Below are positions 1-7,713 of a stretch of 22,753 nt of DNA, piece by piece; positions within the stretch are counted from its first letter, which is position 1, and the number at the start of each line of letters is the position of its first letter. Source of the stretch: Chitinispirillales bacterium. GTDB taxonomy: Bacteria; Fibrobacterota; Chitinivibrionia; Chitinivibrionales; Chitinivibrionaceae. The notes below the pieces were generated by a model, which saw only the letters and a program-made list of their open reading frames with translations, was not told where the DNA came from and did not search any database. The stretch spans positions 1-22,753 of the forward strand of contig JAIRUI010000111.1 in NCBI GenBank assembly GCA_031254455.1, in the 5' to 3' direction. The position numbers and the translations under genes are program-made.

Positions 1-735
1 AAGGACAGCGTTCAAAAGGCGAAAGCGGGTAAAGAAGCGATGGGACGTTTACACGAAGCGGTTATAGAAATTCAAAATTCCGGTAACGAAACGGCAAAAA
101 TTCTCAAAGATATTGACGAGATAGCTTTCCAAACGAATCTTTTGGCTCTTAACGCCGCCGTAGAAGCGGCAAGAGCGGGCGAAGCGGGTAAAGGGTTTGC
201 GGTAGTTGCCGAAGAGGTGAGAAATCTCGCACAAAGAAGCGCCGAAAGCGCAAAGAAGACGGCGCAGCTTATCGAAGGTTCACAGACGAGTAGTTCCAGA
301 GGAGTCGGTTTAGCCGAAGAAACGTCGGAAGCGATAGGAAAAATAGCGGAAGTGTCGAATAAAATCGCGCTTATAGTCGATGAGATAACGACCGCCGCCG
401 AAGAGCAGTCGCGAGGCGTTTCACAGGTAAATTCGGCGATAGGGGATATGGATCAGATAACGCAATCGAACGCCGCCGGTTCTGAAGAGTTGGCCGCAAG
501 TTCTCAGGAATTGAATTCTCAATCGCTTGTAATGAACGGTTTGATGGGTGATTTGGTCGGAGTGGTGAGCGGCGAAGCGGCGAAAGCCGAAAGATTGAGA
601 CGTCATAACACGATGGTAATTGAGAGACAAACGCGGCGTATAAAGAGAATATCGTCCGCTAAGACTTTAGCGGCAAAACCGTCACGCTCACAAACGCTTA
701 TTCCGTTTGACGACGATAATAATTTTGGAGATTAA
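1..735 (+). CDS. Methyl-accepting chemotaxis protein, C-terminal part (5' end outside window)
   Basis: The reading frame is open from base 1, so this is the 3' part of a longer gene; 244 residues are visible. It contains the highly conserved cytoplasmic signalling hairpin of chemoreceptors: a stretch with DEIAFQTNLLALNAAVEAAR followed by GKGFAVVAEEVRNLAQRSA. This is the tip that binds CheA and CheW. The following helix, with many Gln, Glu and Ala, is the returning coiled coil with the adaptation region. The protein ends in a basic linker and an acidic tail (DDDNNFGD) without a CheR-docking pentapeptide of the NWETF type. The sensor and membrane parts lie upstream and cannot be described. The stop codon is followed within 30 bases by a strong hairpin terminator. 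Identification is secure; ligand and receptor class are unknown. Confidence 0.96.
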   Translation, partial: KDSVQKAKAGKEAMGRLHEAVIEIQNSGNETAKILKDIDEIAFQTNLLALNAAVEAARAGEAGKGFAVVAEEVRNLAQRSAESAKKTAQLIEGSQTSSSRGVGLAEETSEAIGKIAEVSNKIALIVDEITTAAEEQSRGVSQVNSAIGDMDQITQSNAAGSEELAASSQELNSQSLVMNGLMGDLVGVVSGEAAKAERLRRHNTMVIERQTRRIKRISSAKTLAAKPSRSQTLIPFDDDNNFGD

Positions 736-760
736 TAAACAATTTTTTGCTTAAAATCTC

Positions 761-792
761 AAAAGCAGGCTTGGGAAGCCAAGTCTGCTTTT
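761..792. terminator. Bidirectional hairpin terminator between chemoreceptor and M6-like gene
   Basis: Two 14-base arms (761-774 and 779-792) pair completely apart from one G-T wobble, around a four-base loop (gaag). Each arm carries A residues at its outer 5' side and T residues at its outer 3' side, so the hairpin can act as a rho-independent terminator on both strands. It serves the chemoreceptor on the plus strand. The stop codon of the minus-strand gene starts at its edge (792-794). Confidence 0.85.
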
Positions 793-3700
793 TATCTCAA
801 TATTGCCATTTTCCAAAATAAAATTTTTTCCTTTGAGCCGATTTTTGCAGATAAGCGGCAACGATAAACCGCCGAACCGAAACGCGATAAATCGTTGAGC
901 GTGAATTCGTTTACCCCTTGTGAAAGCAGTAAATTACCGGATTCAAATACTTTTTGCCCTTGCATCGTATAAATTGAAAGTGTGGCGGAATTTGCCGCGT
1001 TTCCTAATTTGTAGCGGAATGTCACCGACGCGTTTGAGTTTTTTGCAATTTTTAAGGGATTGGGATACGAATAAAAATACTCTATTTCGTCATCGGTCTT
1101 TGTTTTTTGTTCGCCGATGTCTTTTGCCGAGAAAGTTCTTTGAGCGTTCATTCCTACCATATTCGTTTGTTTTGAATCGTCAAAAATATTTTTATCAAGT
1201 TTGTAACAATAAAGCATTCCGTTATCCGAGATTGCAATTAGATTAAGCGTATCTTTGCCGTCAATATCGTCAATCACGACGCCTTGTGAAAGCGGATGAC
1301 CGACGCTTATTGTCCAATTCGACGACTTTGAATTTCTTTCACTACGCATATCAATAAGTCCGCCGGGAGCGTAATACGGAAAAATCAGCGAGTCGTTTAA
1401 ATAACGCAGCGAATCGATAAATCCTTTTGAAAATCCTGTAATCGAGTCGAGTTTTTTGTCTATATCCTCAAAATAAACCGTTCCTTTTACAGTGTCGATT
1501 TTTGTCGCTTTTGTTTGATAGTAACTTTTGTTGTTACCGGTCGCCGTTGTGAAAAACACGAATTTTTCTCCGGATTTCGCCGAAACCGCCGCCGGAGCCG
1601 CTAAAACCGATTTTCGTATAGACCACTCTGCTCTGTCCAAAAATTTGGGATAATTCTGAAACAAATTTCCTTTGTTGTCAAAAGCGTAAATTCCGTTTGT
1701 TCCGGAAACCAAAAGTTCCATCGTTCCGTCGCCGTCCAAATCAGCCATCGACAAATGACTTTCGTTGTCGGGAATATTTTCGCGTTCGGTTTCGTCTCTG
1801 AAAATCCCCGCCCAGTCTATTGGATAATTTCTCTGATTTGCGTTAAGTTTAATTTCTTTACCGTCAAAAATAAGATACCATAAACCCTGCTTGTTATCGG
1901 CGATAATAATGTCGCTTCCGTTTGTAAAAATCTTGAACGGTGGAAATTTTTTAATTTTCGCCGTTTCAAAAACATCAAATTCCGCCAAAATTTTGTCCGT
2001 ACCGATAACCGCTACGACACCGTTTTTCGATACCGTCGCCGCTAAATTTTTGTCGAATTTTGCAACCGCCGTAATTGCGGAATTGTCAACGCTTTTACTT
2101 TCACCGATGATATTCGTTTGACGTCCAAAAATCAATTTCCCGTCGTTTGCGCCGAAAACCCATACGTTATCGTCGCTGTCGAGTTCCGTTATATGCGATG
2201 AAATATCGGCGTCGGAGATTTCCGATTTCACAAATAGTCCGCCTACGCCGTTATAAACCGCTATTTTATTTTTGCAGGGAATCATTAAACCGTTTCCCGT
2301 AAAGGTCGGCATGTTGACCGCGTCTATGCTGTCTTGGTAAATTATATCCCCGTTTTGCGAAACTATCGACAAGCGCCCTTTTTTATCTAAAACCACTATC
2401 TCTTTTCCCCCTTTTTTGGTTATGTCTGCAGTCAAAAGCGGGTAGAAATTGCCGACATTTTGCGTGAAATCTCCGCCGATATTCACCGGAAAGTTTTCTT
2501 TGGGAGCGATCTCGTTTTTTTCCAAGTCAACGGTCATCAAAATTATCGAATCGCTGTAATTTATGACCGAATATTCATCAAATTTTGTATTCTGAGTTTT
2601 GGAATAGTAATATCTTTCCGGCATAGAGATGTTTGCGTACTCCGAATTCATAAATTTCAAATCCAAAAACGAATTTCCGCCGTCGTTAGCGGTAGTCGTC
2701 GGTGAATCTGGTGTGGGTTTTTTAGAATTTATCTGTGAAATCACTTGATTTCCGTTTTTGAAAACGTTTGTATGCGGAAACACGTCGGCGGCGCTTCCGT
2801 AGTCGTATGCCGAATAACCCAGCACGTCCGTAAATTCCACTCCTATATCTGTAATACCGTCAGCTTCCACCAAATTTACCGCCCGATACGACGAATCGCT
2901 GTTGAGCATATTGAATTCAAGCCGGTTTTTAATCAATTTTTCATCAATATGCCACAAACAAACACCGGAAGCGGGAATCCCTATGTCGCGGCTTTTTACT
3001 TTCATTATAACTCCGCGATTAGAAATCGAGTCGGCGTTTTTCTCCAAATTTACATAGAATCCTCCCGATGAAACGTACCGTTCGTTTTTTATTGTGTCGT
3101 AAGAAAACAAGTCTCTGCCGGAAAGATTTCGCTGACGGTTTTCCGCAAGATAATATTCGGTATTATTTATCGGAATCAAAAAAAGCGTGCTGTCGCGTTT
3201 TGGCGAAAACGCTTTCACCGAATAAGTTTTACCGTCCGGTTTTGCATGAATCGGCGTATCCCAGCCCATAAACGAGCGGACAAACGCGCTTGGATTTGGC
3301 GGGATGAAACCTTGTGCGGCGGAGTATCCGGCAAAATCCATTATTCCGAAACTTCCTATACCCGAAATTCCGCTGCTTGTCGAGTACAAGTCCGGAATAC
3401 CAAGTTGCCGTGCAAATTGATTAACCAAGATTCCGTTAATTCCCCAATTAAGCGAGTCCTGATTCGCCGTTTCGCTTAGCATCATCAACTCACTCAAAAT
3501 CAATTTTGAAGAATCTTTGCCAAAAATTTTTACGCCCGTTTTTTTTGATTTCTCGTCTTTTTCTACGGAATTTCCAAAAATATTTTCGTGCGGTTTATTA
3601 AAATACCTAAACATTTCTTCGTTGATAAACGCGTCGGTCAGATCGTTTGGACTGTTCGCGTTTGAAATTCCGTTCAACCCGCCGTCTGTGAGCGCACTTG

Positions 3701-4481
3701 AGCCCGCATGAATGAGCAGAATAAAGACTTTGATTTTTTTTGACGAATTTTCGTCTATTTTGTAAATAATTCCTTTATCGTCCATCTGCAAGTCGTTGAA
3801 AGGACTTCTTACGAATTTACTGGTGTCCGCCAAAACAATCGCTTCTGCGACAAAAGTCATCATTGCACGGCTGATTCTCAAATAGAAGTTGTCGTAAGTT
3901 TCGTCTTTTCTCTTTGCGCCGGGTGAATAGAGCGCCATTTCTTTACCGAGTTTATACGCTCCAAAAGGTCCTTGGGGAAATATCTTGAAACCGATTTTTA
4001 TATTACTCTTGGATACATCCGAGAAATAGTTTCTCAGAGCTGTCAAATGGTGGTCGAAGTAAGTCGAATCGTGCGGAATTTTATCATATTTATATGTATT
4101 TTTGTCATCGTACCAACGAAATTCTTTTGCATCGTTCGATGAAAAAACTCCGTTTGAAGCGACTTTGTGAGTATCGAAATCTTTTCTCATAAACAAACCG
4201 TTTCCGGTAGTGTTGTTTACGGAATCCGCCTTAAATTCTACGCGAATAGCGTAAATTTCTACAGAGTCGCTTTGTGAGGTACGAACGTAATCGTAAGAGT
4301 ATGGCGAAAAACTTTTTGCTCCGCGAATTTCCGAACGTTTTGCAACTTGATGAAAAAAGTCGATTCCTCGCAAATCTTGAGCGACAGCCGCTATTACGAA
4401 AACTATAATTATTGTAATTATTTTTCTCAAGTATATTTTCCTTCTTGCTTTTTTGTTTGAGGTTAAAATACTAAATTTCAT
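792..4481 (-). CDS. Large secreted M6-peptidase-like protein with degenerate zinc motif, propeller and C-terminal sorting-like domain
   Basis: About 1229 residues from the ATG at 4481; an in-frame TTG at 4499 would add six residues, and neither start has a clear ribosome binding site. A basic N-terminus with a hydrophobic segment (about residues 20-36) is a signal peptide or anchor. Residues of about 90-480 resemble M6 (immune inhibitor A-like) peptidases: a FILLIHAGSSALTDGG strand, then LGIPDLYSTSSG and the met-turn-like SFGIMDF. The expected HEXXH before LGIPDLY reads NQFAR (residues 354-358), so the zinc ligands and catalytic Glu are gone. Residues of about 660-1120 hold FG-GAP/VCBS-like repeats (MADLDGDGTMELLVSG). 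The last 90 residues (YPNPLKI, then LSIYTMQGQKV, then FWKMAILR) look like a Por-type C-terminal sorting beta-sandwich. I infer a surface or secreted binding protein derived from a protease. Architecture is confident; function is unknown. Confidence 0.8.
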   Translation of the reverse strand: MKFSILTSNKKARRKIYLRKIITIIIVFVIAAVAQDLRGIDFFHQVAKRSEIRGAKSFSPYSYDYVRTSQSDSVEIYAIRVEFKADSVNNTTGNGLFMRKDFDTHKVASNGVFSSNDAKEFRWYDDKNTYKYDKIPHDSTYFDHHLTALRNYFSDVSKSNIKIGFKIFPQGPFGAYKLGKEMALYSPGAKRKDETYDNFYLRISRAMMTFVAEAIVLADTSKFVRSPFNDLQMDDKGIIYKIDENSSKKIKVFILLIHAGSSALTDGGLNGISNANSPNDLTDAFINEEMFRYFNKPHENIFGNSVEKDEKSKKTGVKIFGKDSSKLILSELMMLSETANQDSLNWGINGILVNQFARQLGIPDLYSTSSGISGIGSFGIMDFAGYSAAQGFIPPNPSAFVRSFMGWDTPIHAKPDGKTYSVKAFSPKRDSTLFLIPINNTEYYLAENRQRNLSGRDLFSYDTIKNERYVSSGGFYVNLEKNADSISNRGVIMKVKSRDIGIPASGVCLWHIDEKLIKNRLEFNMLNSDSSYRAVNLVEADGITDIGVEFTDVLGYSAYDYGSAADVFPHTNVFKNGNQVISQINSKKPTPDSPTTTANDGGNSFLDLKFMNSEYANISMPERYYYSKTQNTKFDEYSVINYSDSIILMTVDLEKNEIAPKENFPVNIGGDFTQNVGNFYPLLTADITKKGGKEIVVLDKKGRLSIVSQNGDIIYQDSIDAVNMPTFTGNGLMIPCKNKIAVYNGVGGLFVKSEISDADISSHITELDSDDNVWVFGANDGKLIFGRQTNIIGESKSVDNSAITAVAKFDKNLAATVSKNGVVAVIGTDKILAEFDVFETAKIKKFPPFKIFTNGSDIIIADNKQGLWYLIFDGKEIKLNANQRNYPIDWAGIFRDETERENIPDNESHLSMADLDGDGTMELLVSGTNGIYAFDNKGNLFQNYPKFLDRAEWSIRKSVLAAPAAVSAKSGEKFVFFTTATGNNKSYYQTKATKIDTVKGTVYFEDIDKKLDSITGFSKGFIDSLRYLNDSLIFPYYAPGGLIDMRSERNSKSSNWTISVGHPLSQGVVIDDIDGKDTLNLIAISDNGMLYCYKLDKNIFDDSKQTNMVGMNAQRTFSAKDIGEQKTKTDDEIEYFYSYPNPLKIAKNSNASVTFRYKLGNAANSATLSIYTMQGQKVFESGNLLLSQGVNEFTLNDLSRFGSAVYRCRLSAKIGSKEKILFWKMAILR

Positions 4482-4492
4482 AACACTATTAT

Positions 4493-4520
4493 TTGACAAA
4501 TATTATTTTGCGATTAAATT
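4493..4520 (+). promoter_or_regulatory. Sigma70-type promoter for folE-slyX
   Basis: A perfect -35 TTGACA at 4493-4498 is followed after 16 bases by TAAATT (4515-4520, four of six consensus bases). It lies just upstream of the folE Shine-Dalgarno, implying a short leader. The same bases lie between folE and the divergent M6-like gene. Confidence 0.45.
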
Positions 4521-4542
4521 TGTTGAACGTAAAAGGAGCGAA

Positions 4543-5088
4543 ATGCTGCAGGAAATAAGGACGATATTGGAAAAAATCGGCGAAAATCCCGACCGAGAAG
4601 GACTTTTGGATACCCCGAAACGCGTTGAAAAAGCGCTTGAACATATTTTAGGCGGCTACAAAATAAATCCGTTGGAAATACTTGAAAAAGCGGTTTTCTC
4701 AGAAAACGCAGATGAAATGATAATCGTAAAAAATATTGAAATTTATTCTATGTGTGAGCATCATTTACTGCCTTTTTTCGGGAAATGCCATATCGGATAT
4801 ATTCCGCAGGGCAAAATTTACGGAGTGAGCAAATTGGCGCGTGTCGCTGACGCTTTTGCCAGACGCTTACAGGTTCAGGAGCGGCTTACCCAGCAGATTG
4901 CCGAAGCGATTATGAAGCCGGTCAATGCCGACGGCGTGGGGGTAATTATTGAGGCGAAACATATGTGCATGATGATGCGCGGCGTAGAAAAACAAGACAG
5001 CGTTATGACAACGAGCTCAATGCTTGGAAGTTTTAGAAGCGATCCGAAAACCCGTGAAGAATTTCTAAATTTGGTATCTGCAAAATGA
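4543..5088 (+). CDS. folE: GTP cyclohydrolase I (FolE, type IA)
   Basis: 181 residues from the ATG at 4543, chosen because AGGAG lies four bases upstream; an upstream TTG at 4453 in the same frame lacks this and would overlap the divergent gene. FolE converts GTP to 7,8-dihydroneopterin triphosphate, the first step of tetrahydrofolate synthesis. The zinc site is intact: C71 and H74 in MCEHHLLPFFGKCHIGYIP and C142 in KHMCMMMRG. The SKLARVADAFARRLQVQERL helix and the TTSSMLGSFR end are also typical. Length is a little below the 220 or so residues of E. coli FolE but normal for the compact bacterial forms. It overlaps slyX by four bases (ATGA), which suggests coupled translation. No other folate genes are visible nearby. 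Confidence 0.97.
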   Translation: MLQEIRTILEKIGENPDREGLLDTPKRVEKALEHILGGYKINPLEILEKAVFSENADEMIIVKNIEIYSMCEHHLLPFFGKCHIGYIPQGKIYGVSKLARVADAFARRLQVQERLTQQIAEAIMKPVNADGVGVIIEAKHMCMMMRGVEKQDSVMTTSSMLGSFRSDPKTREEFLNLVSAK

Positions 5089-5288
5089 CCGACGACAGAA
5101 TTATAGCCATTGAAACGCGGATTGCGTTTTACGAGAAAACAGTTGAAGAATTGAGTGCAATCGTTTATAAACAGCAAAAAGAAATAGAGTTTTTACGATT
5201 AGAATTAAATGATCTTAAAAATTTTGCGGCGTCTCAAAATTTTGTTTTGAAAGATATTAAAGACGAAACTTTGCCGCCGCATTACTGA
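5085..5288 (+). CDS. slyX: SlyX-family coiled-coil protein
   Basis: 67 residues, starting in the ATGA overlap with folE. The body is one heptad-rich helix (ETRIAFYEKTVEELSAIVYK, then KEIEFLRLELNDL), and the protein ends in LPPHY, matching the PPPHY end of E. coli SlyX. The R-x-A-F-x-E-x-T-x-E-E-L pattern near residues 12-23 is the other family mark. SlyX is a small coiled-coil protein of unknown biochemical role; in enterobacteria it lies near slyD. Here it is coupled to folE instead, and nothing in the sequence shows what it does. Family assignment is good, function open. Confidence 0.85.
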   Translation: MTDDRIIAIETRIAFYEKTVEELSAIVYKQQKEIEFLRLELNDLKNFAASQNFVLKDIKDETLPPHY

Positions 5289-5449
5289 GGTCGGAGAGGC
5301 TATGACGGGACTGTTTGCGGGATTATACGGCTGCGACGCCGCGATTTCGTAAATTTACAAAAAACAACAATAAATACGGCGTTCGTCAAAGTTTTTTAGT
5401 ATATTCATAACAAAGTATAAAATCGTTAATATCTGAAAGGAGTGACAGT

Positions 5450-5686
5450 ATGCCGCACATCGTGATTAAAACAATAAGCGGTCCGTCGAAAGCGCAGATT
5501 AAGGAAGCGGCGCAGCAAATCAGCGCCGTTGTGAATAAAACTATGGGTAAGCCGGAAAAGTACATATCCGTATCGGTGGAGGAATATTCTTTCGGCGAAT
5601 GGGAAAGCGTTTACAACGAGTTCGTTAAGGACAAAGATAACGTTGTCGTCAAACCGGGTTATACCGACCCGAAAACTTTTTCGTAA
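5450..5686 (+). CDS. 4-oxalocrotonate tautomerase-family enzyme
   Basis: 78 residues, with a Shine-Dalgarno AAAGGAG seven bases before the ATG. The protein begins MPHIVIKTISGPSKAQI. Removal of Met exposes the N-terminal proline that is the general base in the 4-OT superfamily. The helix KAQIKEAAQQISAVVNKTMG and the strand KYISVSVEEYSFGEWESVY fit the beta-alpha-beta fold of one tautomerase subunit, which assembles as a multimer. At 78 residues it is longer than the classic 61-62-residue 4-OT and nearer to the YdcE/PptA-like group. Likely substrates are enol/keto acids, but none can be read from the sequence. It stands alone, between slyX and a membrane protein. Confidence 0.87.
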   Translation: MPHIVIKTISGPSKAQIKEAAQQISAVVNKTMGKPEKYISVSVEEYSFGEWESVYNEFVKDKDNVVVKPGYTDPKTFS

Positions 5687-5745
5687 GAAACGCGCAAAAT
5701 ACAAAATGTTATTTTCTTTGGGAAAGTTAAAGGTTTTTTGTAGAA

Positions 5746-6702
5746 ATGGGTAAAAAATCACCGAGAGAAACGACAATGCGCGGTCTTGCGCTTTTGGCTG
5801 TCTTGATAGTGTTATGTCTTTTTTTGAGCAAAATCGACATGCTCATAGGTTATGCCGAAGCGATTTTTTCGGCGGATTCGTTTTCGTCTTCCGACAACGC
5901 CGCAATGACGGCTACCGATTCCCTGCGAAACGAATATTACAATCTTATAGCCGGATTTTGGGAACATTCAAGCGATAACCTGTACGATAGAATCGAACTA
6001 AAAGACAATGGGATAATTTGGCAATATACGGAAAAAACATTTGCGTTTCCGTATAATTTGTCAAAAAAAATAACGCGGGTTTCTACAAGTTTTTTGTCAC
6101 CTATGAGATTTGGCGCAAACAATTACGCTATGTCTAATTTGCGAATCATTCGTGAAACATGGTTTATGCCGGATACATGTTACGGCAAAAATTTTTATGA
6201 CGTTGTTGCAAATACTTACTTTTCAAACGATACGCTCATTTTTGACAGCATTCCATATACGCGCTATACCGGCGGATTACAGGAGTTTTTCCCATACGGC
6301 GCATTGGCTTTAGTGGATGATATAAGGGTACGATCTTGTAACAAATTAAATCCTTTAGCCGACTGGCTTCGAGAAAATCTTGCGTATAGTTTTGACGGAC
6401 GCGAAATTCCGTTTGACGCACTGAAATTTGAACAGGAGTTATTGCTGAAAAAGTATTATATTCCGTATTGTTTAAGCAGAATTGAGAGTGCAATGATGTT
6501 TGAACAAGCGTATAATTTGGACTTAAAAGTCATAATTTCACCAAACGGTTCGGTCGAAGATTGCATTGTAAAGGGCAAAGATTTTATTTCTGCGCCGAGT
6601 AAAAAATCAATTGTAAACGAAGTGAAAAAATGGAAATTTCCAAGCGACGGACAAAATTCCGACACTATCGCTTTTAAAGGAAAGTTCATAAAAAAGCAAT
6701 AA
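5746..6702 (+). CDS. Membrane-anchored hypothetical protein with AgmX/TonB-like C-terminal domain
   Basis: 318 residues from the ATG at 5746; no strong Shine-Dalgarno is seen. A short basic N-terminus is followed by one hydrophobic helix (about residues 12-30, MRGLALLAVLIVLCLFLSKI), so the rest should be periplasmic. Residues of about 60-230 are not recognised; they are rich in aromatic residues and strands. The last 85 residues (YYIPYCLSRIE, then LDLKVIISPNGSVEDCIV, then SIVNEVKKWKFP) follow the AgmX/PglI and TonB-C pattern: a helix with a Cys, a strand with a PDG-like turn, a second Cys region, and a WKFP motif. The usual proline-rich spacer of TonB is missing. A periplasmic adaptor role is inferred from this fold only. 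A hairpin terminator follows. Confidence 0.7.
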   Translation: MGKKSPRETTMRGLALLAVLIVLCLFLSKIDMLIGYAEAIFSADSFSSSDNAAMTATDSLRNEYYNLIAGFWEHSSDNLYDRIELKDNGIIWQYTEKTFAFPYNLSKKITRVSTSFLSPMRFGANNYAMSNLRIIRETWFMPDTCYGKNFYDVVANTYFSNDTLIFDSIPYTRYTGGLQEFFPYGALALVDDIRVRSCNKLNPLADWLRENLAYSFDGREIPFDALKFEQELLLKKYYIPYCLSRIESAMMFEQAYNLDLKVIISPNGSVEDCIVKGKDFISAPSKKSIVNEVKKWKFPSDGQNSDTIAFKGKFIKKQ

Positions 6703-6749
6703 TACCGAAACCGTTCATAGAAAATAATTTTTTGAGATTTGTCTCTTTG

Positions 6750-6783
6750 AGGCGTTGGACGAGGACTTTTCTTCGCCTTTTTT
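6750..6783 (+). terminator. Rho-independent terminator after the AgmX/TonB-like gene
   Basis: Arms AGGCG (6750-6754) and CGCCT (6774-6778) enclose a second possible stem (cgagga at 6760-6765 with tcttcg, one G-T wobble), and a run of T follows directly (6778-6783). It separates the upstream gene from the mlaD-like pair. Confidence 0.6.
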
Positions 6784-6825
6784 GTTTTGCGGCAAATAGT
6801 ATATTGTGGCAAAAGAAGGATAAAA

Positions 6826-7713
6826 ATGAGTATAACCGCATCGCAAAGATTTCGCCTGGGGGTTTTTGTCATTATTGCAGTAACTGTAATATTTGTCCTT
6901 TTAATTATCAGTATAGGCATAAAATTTTCAGAAAAAACAGTAAACTATTATTCGGAATTTTCCGGCGAATCGCTTTCGGGATTGACAAAAGGAATGGACG
7001 TAAAATTTCGCGGAATACCCGTAGGTAAAGTTTCTGCAATAAATTACAATCCGAAAGATTTAAGCAAAGTTAAAGTGGAATTTGAAGTTGAGAAAAAATT
7101 CCCGATGAAAGAGGACATGTTTGTAGAAACAGGATTAAGCGGGATTACCGGATTGAAGTATATTGAGATTATGGGCGGGACGAATGAATCCGCTGTTTTG
7201 CCGCCGAATTCTCTTATTGCGTCTCGTCCGTCATTGATGGGAACTATCGCCGAAAGGGCAGAAACGATTCTTGAAAACATAGAAGAACTCCTTAAAAATT
7301 TAAATACCGTAGTCAATAGAGATTCACTTGCGGATTTATTTTTGACTTTTAGAAATATGAGAGAATTTACAGACAATATAAATAGCGTCGGCGGAAATTT
7401 GATTCTACGGGTGGATTCAATAACTATAGCGCTAAATAATATGTCTAGAAATATTGATATGGTTGTCAGCGATTTTTCCGAAAACGGACGGTTGCCGAAT
7501 ATTATGGCGAATATTGATTCGACAATTATTTCTTTGCGTAATTTATCCCAAAATTTCGGATTAACTTTTATGCAAAGCCGTGAGGATTTAGGTTCTACGC
7601 TTGAAGATTTACGGCAAACAATGGAAAACGTAAACGAACTTTCGGCTATGCTGTTAGACAATCCGTCGCTTTTGTTATATGGGAATCATCAAAAGAAAAG
7701 GAAAACGAAGTGA
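6826..7713 (+). CDS. MlaD-family (MCE domain) lipid-transport substrate-binding protein
   Basis: 295 residues from the ATG at 6826, five bases after AGAAGGA; an in-frame start at 6787 is less likely as it lies next to the terminator. One N-terminal transmembrane helix (about 11-34) anchors a periplasmic MCE domain (about 40-115), with the typical SGLTKGMDVKFRGIPVGKV and ETGLSGITGLKYIEI segments. A long helical C-terminal part (about 150-285) has heptad-like repeats, as in PqiB/MlaD-type channel-forming proteins. MCE proteins work with an MlaE permease and an MlaF ATPase to move phospholipids between membranes; neither partner is in the window. The stop overlaps the next start in GTGA, so the two are coupled. 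Confidence 0.93.
   Translation: MSITASQRFRLGVFVIIAVTVIFVLLIISIGIKFSEKTVNYYSEFSGESLSGLTKGMDVKFRGIPVGKVSAINYNPKDLSKVKVEFEVEKKFPMKEDMFVETGLSGITGLKYIEIMGGTNESAVLPPNSLIASRPSLMGTIAERAETILENIEELLKNLNTVVNRDSLADLFLTFRNMREFTDNINSVGGNLILRVDSITIALNNMSRNIDMVVSDFSENGRLPNIMANIDSTIISLRNLSQNFGLTFMQSREDLGSTLEDLRQTMENVNELSAMLLDNPSLLLYGNHQKKRKTK

Noticed and set aside
6456..6920. Minus-strand 154-codon ORF across the AgmX/TonB-like gene end
   Set aside because: It runs through the terminator hairpin and opposes two supported genes; no family pattern.
7044..7661. Minus-strand 205-codon ORF inside the mlaD-like gene
   Set aside because: A shadow frame: the plus strand encodes a clear MCE protein with ribosome site and coupled neighbour.
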